Of a stretch of DNA of 64,000 nt, positions 30,901-39,064 are shown in pieces. The stretch is from positions 1-64,000 of the forward strand of contig JAIOZI010000003.1 in assembly GCA_021740785.1 (NCBI GenBank). The letters run 5' to 3'. The notes under the pieces are model-generated. The model was not told the DNA's origin and searched no databases. It was given only the letters and a program-made list of their open reading frames with translations. This DNA is from Melioribacteraceae bacterium (GTDB lineage Bacteria > Bacteroidota > Ignavibacteria > Ignavibacteriales > Melioribacteraceae). Both the position numbers and the translations under genes were made by a program. Every line of letters begins with the position of its first letter. The stretch's first letter is position 1.

Positions 30901-31084
30901 GATCGAATGAACCTTCGCGACTTTCAACAATCTCTGTTATAGGATCACATTTTATAAAACTCCACTCTCCTGATAGCGATTCCATATCAACTCTTCCGTT
31001 AGGAGATTCATACTTGTAACTTTGTGCACTGATCGTAAGCGATAGTATTATCGAAATGAATATTAAAACTAACGTCTTCTTCAT
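27908..31084 (-). CDS. Secreted glycoside hydrolase family 2-like protein
   Basis: A 1058-residue exported protein. The signal peptide (1-20) is followed by a GH2 sugar-binding jelly roll (about 80-210, with AAGVWINGKWVGG), an Ig-like sandwich (215-325) and a TIM barrel (330-620). The acid/base region reads RDRNHPSIILRSMSVEAG: Glu447 is kept but the Asn that normally precedes it is Val. E524 in IIGESIAG is the likely nucleophile. A middle region follows, then a second galactose-binding-like jelly roll (about 920-1058, with DAYRLFINGNYAA). GH2 enzymes release beta-galactose, glucuronate or mannose; the substrate is not assignable. GGTGAG lies 6 bases before the ATG. It is transcribed alone. 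Confidence 0.85.
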   Translation of the reverse strand: MKKTLVLIFISIILSLTISAQSYKYESPNGRVDMESLSGEWSFIKCDPITEIVESREGSFDPPKYSPSLEEVIPEDARENPYKFIPTGLYQMVNIPSAWEQFTGIDFNGTGWFSKDLHIDINLLKQRKSFWLEFDAVATAAGVWINGKWVGGNVGDYNRWSVEISKFAKPGKNEILVYVDELPAHIFQGFLSVIAPHHGGIWQDVKFYSTNEVFIKTDGVFFRTDINSGSVTAEVLINGDFASANVEPQIIIGEYNSNYKKQIQNEIEIESFDLSENENGFIFSFNVNDFKLWNPDSPNLYYAKIDLIDRKNVNVTDSYFQTFGFREVKIDGSDLFLNGEKLNLRSVLNWGFYPRVVSPAPPVEIIQDEFEYVKSLGLNSETICLMVMPDYFYELADELGVLIWEEYPTWHNEFTEQQLEAYRKSFPAFFMRDRNHPSIILRSMSVEAGVKDKSVMKEIVKTAREMTDTPIQDNSSWFWLSDLEITDWYGEDNYWNNNRWAQHMLINLPNQLDALDPKPYIIGESIAGSNWIDIEAHSNFDSQKPLMNYLSGTDDAHDGKNYPYWFPISFEASLEVEKKLRARYNDELSGKDIVKDYLIPQSEKFARAFREFQLRLLYADPRYTGWTLFILRDHPNITSGIIDNFGNRRFTPQNVPWLNNEIKSPVVTSEVDGSKNVPLIDQAPGLLKWNDSWGYEIQTDEEVYVLSEGYSDLNPLFDDWKNKKNLEENDLERFFNQNSKSVLAATLLTYDMIDYMENGGAVILFSSRWPGAFDGKPKMLWSGAYFAPPVGPLSDVDENHLIDLMQYDLIHSKAEGIPVAENEIEDYLDPMIRIYENHGIEDVIPFDLLTASKVGDGLLVVTSLDHSAEAGQWLLGKTVSFMNNWLDGKDKSFPKVEFPAGELKDFGVRRINSIISLNERWKFITDPDEEGEKNGYEKVDFNDSDWKLINAASIWENQGYRYDGMAWYRKVIDLPENVKDKNVTLVAEGVDDAYRLFINGNYAAMHGSFTDHNETVFVTKTETDITEFIQPGKNTIVLQVFDITGGGGIGRPIYLRIE

Positions 31085-31120
31085 AGCAGCTCACCGGAAA
31101 TTAATAGAAAATAAATGAAT

Positions 31121-31154
31121 AAAAAAAAGAGTACACCATTTGTACGATGTACTC
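31121..31154 (-). terminator. Strong terminator of the FKBP gene
   Basis: On the minus strand GAGTACA (from 31154) pairs with TGTACTC (to 31129) and is followed by eight T residues (31128-31121). It lies 24 bases beyond the stop of the FKBP lipoprotein gene and insulates it from the GH2 gene. Confidence 0.88.
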
Positions 31155-31177
31155 ATTAAGACTAACTCATAAAACTA

Positions 31178-31876
31178 TTATTGCACAATATCAAGAAGTT
31201 CTACTTCAAATATGAGAGTAGAGTTTGCCGGGATTGCTTGATTTCCTCTAGGTCCGTATGCTAAATCCGACGGAACGTAAAGCATATATTTTGATCCAAC
31301 CGGCATTAGCTGCAACGCTTCTGTCCAACCTTTAATAACTCCGTTAACCGGAAATTCAATTGGCTCACCTCTATCGTATGAACTGTCGAAAGTATCTCCG
31401 TTTATGAATGTTCCTTTATAATGAACTTGAACTTTATCAGTTGGTTTCGGTTTCGCACCGCTTCCTTCTTTCAATACTTTATATTGAAGACCGCTTTCAG
31501 TTGTTACTACACCTTCTTTAGCTGCATTTTCTTTTAAAAATGCTTCGCCTTCAGTTTTATTCTTTTCACTCTCAATTTTAGTTTTTGCCTCACGCTCTTC
31601 GATCATTTTTTTCTGATAATTCATCAAAACTTCCGAAGTTTCTTGATCGGTCATAGAAATCAAGGAATCTCCCATACCTTCTCTCAGTCCCTGAAGAAAT
31701 GCATCAAAATCTATTTCAATATCTTGCTTCTTAAAGTTTTTGCCAATATCGGTACCAATTGCATAACTTACCTGGTCAAGTTCTGTTTTCAATTCTTTCG
31801 GTTCATTACTATTATTCTGACATGATGCAAAACTCGCAGAGATTAAAATTACAGCAAACACTTTCAATAACTTCAT
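31178..31876 (-). CDS. FKBP-type peptidyl-prolyl isomerase lipoprotein
   Basis: A 232-residue folding catalyst. The lipobox SFASC places the lipidated Cys at 19. A Mip/FkpA-type N-terminal helical dimerisation region (about 30-115, YAIGTDIGKNFKKQ) leads into a C-terminal FKBP domain (about 140-232) with VQVHYKGTFINGDTFDSSYDR, VIKGWTEAL and PANSTLIFEVELL, all usual active-site strands. It speeds proline cis-trans turns in exported proteins. The ATG at 31876 has an excellent AAGGAG site 5 to 6 bases upstream; a start five codons earlier would overlap that site. It is a single-gene unit with its own terminator. Confidence 0.94.
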   Translation of the reverse strand: MKLLKVFAVILISASFASCQNNSNEPKELKTELDQVSYAIGTDIGKNFKKQDIEIDFDAFLQGLREGMGDSLISMTDQETSEVLMNYQKKMIEEREAKTKIESEKNKTEGEAFLKENAAKEGVVTTESGLQYKVLKEGSGAKPKPTDKVQVHYKGTFINGDTFDSSYDRGEPIEFPVNGVIKGWTEALQLMPVGSKYMLYVPSDLAYGPRGNQAIPANSTLIFEVELLDIVQ

Positions 31877-31951
31877 TACTTCTCCTTTCATTTATAGTAT
31901 TATATTTAGTTAACAAACATAGGTAAATTTCCGGGCAAAATTAAATTAAGG

Positions 31952-33517
31952 TCAAAACGGAAATTCTTCAAGAATTACTTCTTCCATTGGTTCTTCGGAT
32001 GGTTTCTCAGCTTTAGCATGCACTGTATTCGCTTCAACATAAATTGCTTTGTAGGGCTGAGTCGGACAAGCATACTCACATGCGCCGCATCCGATACAAA
32101 TTTTATCATCAATCTTCGGGGCAACAACTTTTTCAACTTCATCATACAACATTTTTACAGCTTTTGTCGGGCAGTGTTCGGCACAAGCTCCACAATCCGT
32201 TTTTTGAGTAAACACAATGCAATTATCTTTTATAAATTTTGCTTTCCCGATCTGAATTAATTTTTTCTCTTCTAATATAACCGGTTCAATTGCTCCGGTC
32301 GGACAAACCTCACCGCAAATCGTGCACTCATAATTACAGAACCCGTTGAAATTATCCATACGCGGCTGAAGCATTCCGATAAAGCCGTATTCTAAAAATG
32401 AAGGCTGCAAAACTTTTGTAGGACATTTACTCACACAAAGATGGCAAGCAGTACATTTTTCAGTAAAACCTTCATTGCTCACAGCACCGGGCGGTGTTAT
32501 AGGATTTTCTCTAATTACTTTTATTTTATTTTTGACAAATACTTTTATTTTTTCCTGTGCTTTTAATATCGATGACAATCCTATTGAAAATATTAACAAA
32601 CTTCCGATAAAATTTCTTTTATCATAATCCGTTTTATTCTTCTCTTCCAAATTCAACTTTTTTGGAATCCGGGAAGAATAGATAATTCCGTGAGATGGAC
32701 ACACGGTCAAACAGTTAAAACAGCTAACACATCTCGAATGATCAACATATTTATTATCCGAATCGATACATGAACCTTTACATTTGATTTCACATATTCC
32801 GCAGCCTGTACAGTTTGTATCATCAATCCTAATTTTCATGAAGGATAATTTGGAAATGTAACCAAGCAAAGTGCCAACCGGACAGATTGTATTACAATAT
32901 AATCTTCCATGAAAAAGTGAGAGCCAAATTAATAATGAAGAAAAAGACAGCACGAATAGAAATCCGAACAATGTATATCCACCCAAAGTAACCGGGTAAA
33001 GGCTGTATATCTCAAATGATTCCAGGATAAAAACTATTAAGTTGTTGAAAAGAGATATTATCGGATTGAAAAAGCCCGCGGCGATTCTTCCGAAATTACT
33101 GTAAGGATCCAACAAGTTCACTGCTAATAAACTTCCGGTAAACAATGAAATTAAAAACAATCCGAGGAAAATGTTTTGAAGTAGAGTTTGCGGTTTGAGA
33201 TAAACATATTTTTTTTTGAATCGAAATTTTTTGCTTAATCTTATTAGAAAGTCTTGTAATGTTCCAAGCGGACAAATGGAAGAACAATAAACTCGACCGA
33301 ATAAAGCAGTTAATACAATTACGATAATAAAACCGCTTACCGTAAACGACAGCAATCCGAATGTTTTTATAAATGACGGAACAAATTGAAAGTAAATTAT
33401 CGATTCGGTAAACTCTGTGGGAATTAACTCATGAATATCAATAAAAAGAGAAAGGGTTGCAATAAAGAAAATCAGTGAAACTGCAATCCTTAGATACTTA
33501 AGGAAACTTTGGTTCAT
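31952..33517 (-). CDS. Membrane polyferredoxin (NapH/MauN-like plus multiple 4Fe-4S clusters)
   Basis: A 521-residue protein. Five or so N-terminal membrane helices (10-215) are interrupted by two CxxxCP motifs (CSSICPLG and CNTICPVG), the NapH-type signature. At least six ferredoxin-like Cys groups follow, such as CTGCGICEIKC, CVSCFNCLTVCP, CTACHLCVSKCP, CGACAEHCP and CIGCGACEYACP. It probably passes electrons between the quinone pool and a periplasmic or cytoplasmic partner. The tail is acidic and Pro/Glu-rich. It starts 3 bases after the stop of the DUF362 gene and forms a two-gene operon with it. The electron donor and acceptor are unknown. Confidence 0.87.
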   Translation of the reverse strand: MNQSFLKYLRIAVSLIFFIATLSLFIDIHELIPTEFTESIIYFQFVPSFIKTFGLLSFTVSGFIIVIVLTALFGRVYCSSICPLGTLQDFLIRLSKKFRFKKKYVYLKPQTLLQNIFLGLFLISLFTGSLLAVNLLDPYSNFGRIAAGFFNPIISLFNNLIVFILESFEIYSLYPVTLGGYTLFGFLFVLSFSSLLIWLSLFHGRLYCNTICPVGTLLGYISKLSFMKIRIDDTNCTGCGICEIKCKGSCIDSDNKYVDHSRCVSCFNCLTVCPSHGIIYSSRIPKKLNLEEKNKTDYDKRNFIGSLLIFSIGLSSILKAQEKIKVFVKNKIKVIRENPITPPGAVSNEGFTEKCTACHLCVSKCPTKVLQPSFLEYGFIGMLQPRMDNFNGFCNYECTICGEVCPTGAIEPVILEEKKLIQIGKAKFIKDNCIVFTQKTDCGACAEHCPTKAVKMLYDEVEKVVAPKIDDKICIGCGACEYACPTQPYKAIYVEANTVHAKAEKPSEEPMEEVILEEFPF

Positions 33518-33520
33518 AAA

Positions 33521-34444
33521 TTAAATCGATAATCTGCTGATATTAAGTTTGCTAAGATCCATTTGCCCGTAATTTGCTTCGCCGGCAAGACGAATATATT
33601 CTACATTTTCCGGCTCGAAACCAAATAGCTTTGCGGCAGCAGCATCGGCAGCCACAATATCGGTGGAAATTATTTGTGATTTCATCTGAACAACATCCGA
33701 TTTGGAAACACCGCGCGGTCCGTTGCGTTTCATAACTGCGTATGCATCTACGATGTTTAAATCGGGTTTTCTAAACGGCACATAATCAGCGATACATTGA
33801 TGTAAATCATTGCGATGCCAATATCCTCTATCCCATACAACTCCCATTAAATTCTTCATTGAAATTGTAATCCTTGCACCGCCATGACTTTTTAAAACCG
33901 GGACATTAATAAACACATCAGATTCCATTATTAATTCATGTACTTTCGTGGTTTTCAAACTTTTACCGTCTTTGATTTCAACTGCTTGATAATAACTTTC
34001 ACTGTGACCCGGTACTATCGTGCCGCCGGCATCTTTCACTGCTTTTTCAATTCCGCTGTTTGAATAACAGCGCGTCCATTCGTCACAGGTATGATCAAAA
34101 ACGTATACCTCTTTTGCCCCGGCATCAAAACAATGTTTGATTATTCTCGATACCAATTTGGGATTTGTATTTGCAGCATTCTCAGGAATAACATCCCAGC
34201 CGATGTTGGGTTTTAACACAACAGTCTGGTTCGGCTTAATAAATTTTTTCATTCCGCCGAATTCAGAAATGGCTTTATCAAACATTGCATCGGCTTCTCC
34301 CCCTTTAATTGCAACTAAATCATAATCTTTTTCGAGAGAGTTTATTGAGTTTGCAAATAGACTATTGATACCGGTAAGTTTTAACGATGCACCGGCAATT
34401 AGTCCGGCGCTTATACTTTTTTGTAGAAAATCTCTTCTTTTCAT
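33521..34444 (-). CDS. DUF362 domain protein with Tat signal
   Basis: A 307-residue protein. The N-terminus MKRRDFLQKS followed by a hydrophobic SAGLIAGASLKL stretch is a twin-arginine signal, implying export in folded form, often with a bound cofactor. The rest is a DUF362 domain (about 45-300), including VVLKPNIGWD, VFDHTCDEW, NVPVLKSHGGARITISMKNLMG and a late DIVAADAAAAKLFGF. DUF362 proteins often neighbour or are fused to ferredoxins. Here the polyferredoxin follows by 3 bases, so a shared redox function is inferred. The ATG at 34444 is chosen over a GTG three codons upstream. The biochemical activity is not known. Confidence 0.88.
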   Translation of the reverse strand: MKRRDFLQKSISAGLIAGASLKLTGINSLFANSINSLEKDYDLVAIKGGEADAMFDKAISEFGGMKKFIKPNQTVVLKPNIGWDVIPENAANTNPKLVSRIIKHCFDAGAKEVYVFDHTCDEWTRCYSNSGIEKAVKDAGGTIVPGHSESYYQAVEIKDGKSLKTTKVHELIMESDVFINVPVLKSHGGARITISMKNLMGVVWDRGYWHRNDLHQCIADYVPFRKPDLNIVDAYAVMKRNGPRGVSKSDVVQMKSQIISTDIVAADAAAAKLFGFEPENVEYIRLAGEANYGQMDLSKLNISRLSI

Positions 34445-34530
34445 GAAGCACACAAATTAGTACTAAAATTGTTTTTAATAAGATATGAATATATTATATT
34501 CCTATCAACAAAAATTTACTTTTGAGCCCT

Positions 34531-35052
34531 ATGTCAACAACAATATTGCTACCAAATAAGAAATCAATTCTTTCAAATACAATCCTTGACGCATTTGGTT
34601 TAGCATTCATTTATTTTGTTCCGGTTCTTTCACATCTTTTTGCTCTTCCGATTTATTACATTGAACCGATGCGAATAATCGTGATACTTTCATTAGCGCA
34701 TGGACACAAAAGCAACTCCTATCTTTTAGCACTTACTCTTCCAATTTTTTCATTTCTCGTTTCAACGCATCCGGTGTTTATTAAGAGCGGACTTATTTCT
34801 GTTGAATTGATATTCAATGTATTCCTGTTTTATTTTATATATCGGGAAACAGCAAATAAACTGATGGCGATTTCAATTAGTATTATCGCCAGCAAGATTT
34901 TCTATTATGCAATCAAATTTATTCTTATTTCAACAGCAGTGTTGGAAACAAAATTAATTGCTACTCCTATATTGATTCAGATCGGAATTATAATTGCTTT
35001 ATCAATATATATTTGTATATTTCTGAATATAAAAAATCGGAATAATTTTTAA
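34531..35052 (+). CDS. Integral membrane protein of unknown function
   Basis: A 173-residue protein with five or six hydrophobic helices (about 18-45, 48-75, 78-92, 98-115, 118-140, 150-168) and almost no soluble part. Size and helix number recall small transporter S-components, but no motif allows a family call. The ATG at 34531 is preferred to a TTG three codons upstream. No ribosome site is visible, and a TACTTTTG box (34517-34524) sits so close that a leaderless transcript is conceivable. It is divergent from the DUF362 operon and 41 bp before the histidine kinase gene. Confidence 0.6.
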   Translation: MSTTILLPNKKSILSNTILDAFGLAFIYFVPVLSHLFALPIYYIEPMRIIVILSLAHGHKSNSYLLALTLPIFSFLVSTHPVFIKSGLISVELIFNVFLFYFIYRETANKLMAISISIIASKIFYYAIKFILISTAVLETKLIATPILIQIGIIIALSIYICIFLNIKNRNNF

Positions 35053-35093
35053 AACTTTTGGGCTTAATTCTTTTTTACACGCGTTAAGATTTT

Positions 35094-37064
35094 ATGAAGA
35101 AGAAACTATCTGTGTTAAAATTTCTTTTTTTATTCCTATTTCTACTTATTGAAATTCCGGCACAAGAAAAAATCGACAGCATAATGGAAAGAATATCCGG
35201 CTTACCGGATACCAGTCGAATTACCGAACTAAATGGAATTTGCTGGAATTACCGCAGTAAAAATCCTCTTCTTGCAATGGAAGCAGGTAAAAATGCTGTT
35301 TTAATCGGCAATAAAATTAAGAACAAAGTTTTACTCGCAACCACACACAATTACCTTGGAGTTGTTTATAGAAATATCGGAGATTTCGATAGTGCAATCG
35401 TAAATTATGAAAATGCTTTAGCCTATTCTACAGAAGCAGGGGATTCCGTTCAAATCGCATATTCATATAATAATATCGGCGGAATACATAGGTTGAAGAA
35501 TCACTACACTCTTGCGCTCGAAAATATTTTCAAAGCATTGGAAATCTTTGAAAACCTGAAGATGGATGAAGGGATTGCATACTGTACCATTAACATTAGT
35601 ATCATTTATAGAAAGCAGCACAATTACTCGAAAGCACTTGATTATCTAAACTATACACTTAAGATTCGTGAAGAACTTGAAGATAGTTTCGGGTATACAC
35701 TTACTCTAAATCATATAGCTGAAGTTTATTATGAACAAGAACTTTACAACGAAGCTTTTAATTACTACAAAATACTTGAAGTTGAATACGGAAAATTAAA
35801 CGACAAAAAAGGAATCGCTACTGTTTACGGTGGTTATGGAGGGGTATATTACTTCAAGAAAGATTATGAAAAAGCATTAAACTATAGATTGAAAGCGCTG
35901 GAATTAAACAAAGAAATAAACAATTACGATGGTATTATTATTAATCACAATAATCTTGGATTAGTTTACGCGGCAATTGGTGAGTTTAATAAAGCAAGAG
36001 ATCATTTATACACCGGTCTCGCCCTTTCAAAGAAAAAAGGAATGAATAACGCTGAAATCGAGGCTTATAAATATTTATCGACATATTTTGAAACTGTATC
36101 AAAATTCGATTCCGCATTAATATATTTTAAAAAATATACATCAAAAAAAGATTCGGTTCTTGCTGAAGAAAATTTAATGAGAGTTGCGGAACTGGAGGTA
36201 AAGTATCAGAGTGAAAAGAAAGAAAAAGAGAACCAACTTCTAAGCAGGGAAAAAGAGCAGAGTCTTTTGCAAAGAAATCATCTTTTAATTATTGTATTTC
36301 TCAGTTTTATACTAATAGGAATATTGTTTTACCGATATATTTCAAATCAAAAGGCAAAACGTAAACTCGATGAACTAAATAAATCAAAAGATAGAATATT
36401 CAGCATAATTTCTCACGATCTTAAAAATCCTTTCAATTCCCTTCTGGGATATTCTGCTTTATTGATCGATGATTTTGATTCATTTTCAGATAGTGAAAAA
36501 GTTGAAGCAATCCGGGAGATTCAAAGCAGTTCAAAAAAATTGTTAACCTTGGTTGAAAATTTACTGGAATGGTCAAGGACACAAAACGGATTATTATCTT
36601 TCAATCCCGACATAATCGACACAAAAGATATTATCGAAAAAAACGTTTCGTTGCTTGAACAATTTGCAAAATCGAAGAACATCCAAATTGAAATCTTAAA
36701 TATTGATGAAGCAAATTGCTATTGCGACGAAAATATGCTTAACAGTATACTTAGAAATTTAATAACGAATGCAATTAAGTTTACAGCTAAGAACGGGGAA
36801 ATCAAGATCGACTGTATTAACACTAATAATAAAATTGAAATTAATGTTATTGATAACGGTATTGGAATTCCAAAAAATATTATCGAGAAAATTCTTGAAA
36901 AAGGATTAACGGAAACACGGGGAGGAACGAATAATGAATCGGGTTCCGGGATAGGATTGATGCTCGTAAATGAGTTTGTTCGTAAAAACGGCGGAAGATT
37001 ATTCATTGAAAGCAATGTGAATAAAGGCTCAAAGTTTACGGTCGTATTACCGGCAGCAAATTAA
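35094..37064 (+). CDS. TPR-domain sensor histidine kinase
   Basis: A 656-residue membrane kinase. A signal peptide (1-24) leads to a periplasmic array of TPR repeats (about 60-330; AYSYNNIGGIHR, INHNNLGLVYAAIGE). A coiled coil (350-395), one membrane helix (about 396-414), a HisKA dimer domain with phospho-acceptor H441 (FSIISHDLKNPFNSL), and a HATPase domain with NLITNAIKF, DNGIGIP and GSGIGLML follow. It should autophosphorylate in response to an envelope signal sensed by the TPRs. No receiver domain or response-regulator gene adjoins it, so it is an orphan in this window. The DUF1028 gene follows after 23 bases. Confidence 0.92.
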   Translation: MKKKLSVLKFLFLFLFLLIEIPAQEKIDSIMERISGLPDTSRITELNGICWNYRSKNPLLAMEAGKNAVLIGNKIKNKVLLATTHNYLGVVYRNIGDFDSAIVNYENALAYSTEAGDSVQIAYSYNNIGGIHRLKNHYTLALENIFKALEIFENLKMDEGIAYCTINISIIYRKQHNYSKALDYLNYTLKIREELEDSFGYTLTLNHIAEVYYEQELYNEAFNYYKILEVEYGKLNDKKGIATVYGGYGGVYYFKKDYEKALNYRLKALELNKEINNYDGIIINHNNLGLVYAAIGEFNKARDHLYTGLALSKKKGMNNAEIEAYKYLSTYFETVSKFDSALIYFKKYTSKKDSVLAEENLMRVAELEVKYQSEKKEKENQLLSREKEQSLLQRNHLLIIVFLSFILIGILFYRYISNQKAKRKLDELNKSKDRIFSIISHDLKNPFNSLLGYSALLIDDFDSFSDSEKVEAIREIQSSSKKLLTLVENLLEWSRTQNGLLSFNPDIIDTKDIIEKNVSLLEQFAKSKNIQIEILNIDEANCYCDENMLNSILRNLITNAIKFTAKNGEIKIDCINTNNKIEINVIDNGIGIPKNIIEKILEKGLTETRGGTNNESGSGIGLMLVNEFVRKNGGRLFIESNVNKGSKFTVVLPAAN

Positions 37065-37087
37065 TTTTTACAATTCGGAAGGATGCC

Positions 37088-38080
37088 ATGAATAGTTTAT
37101 TATCAAACATTATTTTGATATCTCTTATTTTCATTACACCGATAGATGCACAATTCTTCAATTCAGAAAGTCCCTTTGCCCATACTTACTCAATCGTTGC
37201 ACGTGATGAAATTAGCGGCGAGATGGGAGTAGCTGTTCAGTCGCATTGGTTTTCTGTCGGCTCTATTGTAGCTTGGGGCGAAGCGGGAGTTGGAGTGGTT
37301 GCAACTCAATCATTTGTCAATCCAAGTTTTGGACCGATTGGTTTACAATTATTAAAAGAAGGTTTAACACCCGCAGAAGCAGTTAATAAACTTACCGCAG
37401 AAGATAACGGACGAGATTTCAGACAACTCGCGATTCTCAATAAAGCCGGGCAAATTGCCGCTTACACGGGTAACAAATGCATTCAGCCCGCAGGTCACCG
37501 GGTCGGATCAAATTATTCGGTTCAGGCAAATATGATGAAGAATGATAAAGTTTGGTCTGCTATGGCAAAGGCATTTGAAGAGACTGAGGGACCTTTAGCA
37601 GAAAGAATGGTAGCCGCTTTAGAAGCCGCTCAAAATGCCGGCGGTGATATTAGGGGCAAACAATCGGCATCAATATTGGTTGTAAGAGGAGAATCAACCG
37701 GTAAAATTTGGGATGACCGGTTAATTGATTTACGTGTAGAAGATCACCCGGAACCGGTTAAAGAAATTAAACGGCTGCTGCAAATCTATCGTGCGTACGA
37801 ACATATGAATAGAGGTGATGTTGCAGTGGAAACCGGGAACATGAAAAAAGCAATGGAAGAATATTCGGCGGCAGAAGCAATGTTTCCCGGGAACGAAGAG
37901 ATGAAGTATTGGCGGGCAATTACATTAATCAATAACGGAGAATTTGAGAAAGGGCTGGAAATATTAAAATGGGTATTCAATAAGAATAAAGATTGGAAAG
38001 AACTTACACCACGATTAATACCGAGCGGTTTACTTGAAGTTTCCGAAGAGCAGTTGAATATAATTATGGAAATTGAATAA
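37088..38080 (+). CDS. Secreted DUF1028 (Ntn-hydrolase-like) protein with TPR tail
   Basis: A 330-residue protein. The signal peptide (1-21) precedes a DUF1028 domain (about 28-235). Its hallmarks are HTYSIVARDEISGEMGVAVQ, GVGVVATQSFVNPSFG and KCIQPAGHRVG; the domain belongs structurally to the Ntn-hydrolase superfamily, with no proven reaction. The last ~90 residues form a TPR-like pair (RGDVAVETGNMKKAMEEYSAAE). AGGA lies upstream of the ATG. It follows the histidine kinase by 23 bases and may share its transcript, but a functional link is only inferred. Confidence 0.88.
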   Translation: MNSLLSNIILISLIFITPIDAQFFNSESPFAHTYSIVARDEISGEMGVAVQSHWFSVGSIVAWGEAGVGVVATQSFVNPSFGPIGLQLLKEGLTPAEAVNKLTAEDNGRDFRQLAILNKAGQIAAYTGNKCIQPAGHRVGSNYSVQANMMKNDKVWSAMAKAFEETEGPLAERMVAALEAAQNAGGDIRGKQSASILVVRGESTGKIWDDRLIDLRVEDHPEPVKEIKRLLQIYRAYEHMNRGDVAVETGNMKKAMEEYSAAEAMFPGNEEMKYWRAITLINNGEFEKGLEILKWVFNKNKDWKELTPRLIPSGLLEVSEEQLNIIMEIE

Positions 38081-38096
38081 TCTCTTTAAATCACTG

Positions 38097-38570
38097 TTAA
38101 AAGAAATTATCAAACCCGGGATAATATAATTTCTTCTTTGCTTTTTCTTCAGAAAATAAACGATAATATATTTTCCCTTCTGTGCATGTATGTCCGGCTG
38201 AATCAATAATCTTCGTAATAATTTCAGCCTTACCGTTTTCTACATTATTTACTTTTCCGGTTACTTTTATTTTTCCCCTATCTGAAAGAACAGGTCGTTT
38301 AAAATCCACATTTAATGAGACAGTCATTCCTGCAGTTTTCAATTTAATGAAAATAGTCCAGCTTGCTATTTCATCCAAAAGTGTCGTTTGAATACCTCCG
38401 TGAATCACATTTGCATAACCAGTTAAATGATCTTTCGGTTTCCAATTGCATATCACTTCATCTCCGTCTTCAATAAATTCCATCTGAAGACCGAGTTCAT
38501 TTTTAGGTGAGCACGCGAAACAATTATACTCTTTGACTTCGACAAAAGGATTTTTAATTTTTTTCATCAT
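38097..38570 (-). CDS. PaaI-family hotdog thioesterase
   Basis: About 157 residues with a single hotdog fold: CFACSPKNELGLQMEF at the N-terminus, then HLTGYANVIHGGIQTTLLDE, the family's helix and catalytic region, followed by VSLNVDFKRPVL. The family hydrolyses acyl-CoA thioesters in the cytoplasm. The start is ATG at 38570 or 38567; a longer frame to 38660 begins with an AT-rich, unlikely leader overlapping the divergent gene. It is convergent with the DUF1028 gene and divergent from the next thioesterase, 68 bp away. The terminal basic tail (EEKAKKKLYYPGFDNFF) is unusual for the family. Confidence 0.86.
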   Translation of the reverse strand: MMKKIKNPFVEVKEYNCFACSPKNELGLQMEFIEDGDEVICNWKPKDHLTGYANVIHGGIQTTLLDEIASWTIFIKLKTAGMTVSLNVDFKRPVLSDRGKIKVTGKVNNVENGKAEIITKIIDSAGHTCTEGKIYYRLFSEEKAKKKLYYPGFDNFF

Positions 38571-38638
38571 AATTTTTCCATTACTTTTCCGACAATAATA
38601 TTTAATAGAGTTGTAAAATATAAAAAAATGGAGAAGAG

Positions 38639-39046
38639 ATGTATTCTGTATTTGAATCAAAAATTACAGTCAGACCTGATGATATTGATATGAATAATCA
38701 CGTACATTATTCAAAGTATCTTGATTATCTTTTAGCAGCCCGTTACGAACAGATGCATAGAGATTATAAAATGAGCATGCACGAATTCATCGATAGAGGT
38801 TTCACATGGTTCGTTTCCAACATATCAATTGAATTTAAGCGTGCAATGAAATTAGGGGATTTGGTTTTCGTTAAGACTCAGATTCAATCATATCAAGGCG
38901 CACAAAGCACAGTAAAGTTTTGGATGGAAATTGGTGAAAAGAGAAAACTTGCCGCTGAAGGAATTGCCGTTTATTCGCTTATCTCTACAAAGTCCGGAAG
39001 ACCGGTAAGAATACCTCAGGATATAGTTGAAAAGTATTCTATATAA
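38639..39046 (+). CDS. YbgC/4HBT-type acyl-CoA thioesterase
   Basis: A 135-residue hotdog protein of the 4-hydroxybenzoyl-CoA thioesterase branch. The active-site region VRPDDIDMNNHVHYSKYLDY holds the Asp/Asn-rich loop typical of YbgC-like enzymes, followed by EFKRAMKLGDLVFVKT. It hydrolyses a CoA or ACP thioester, with the acyl chain unknown. GGAGAAGAG directly precedes the ATG. It begins a rightward set with the DUF4440-like lipoprotein (18 bp later) and the broken PaaI gene. Together with the divergent PaaI gene this gives three hotdog genes in 2 kb. Confidence 0.88.
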   Translation: MYSVFESKITVRPDDIDMNNHVHYSKYLDYLLAARYEQMHRDYKMSMHEFIDRGFTWFVSNISIEFKRAMKLGDLVFVKTQIQSYQGAQSTVKFWMEIGEKRKLAAEGIAVYSLISTKSGRPVRIPQDIVEKYSI

Positions 39047-39064
39047 ATTTTTTCAGGAGTAAAA

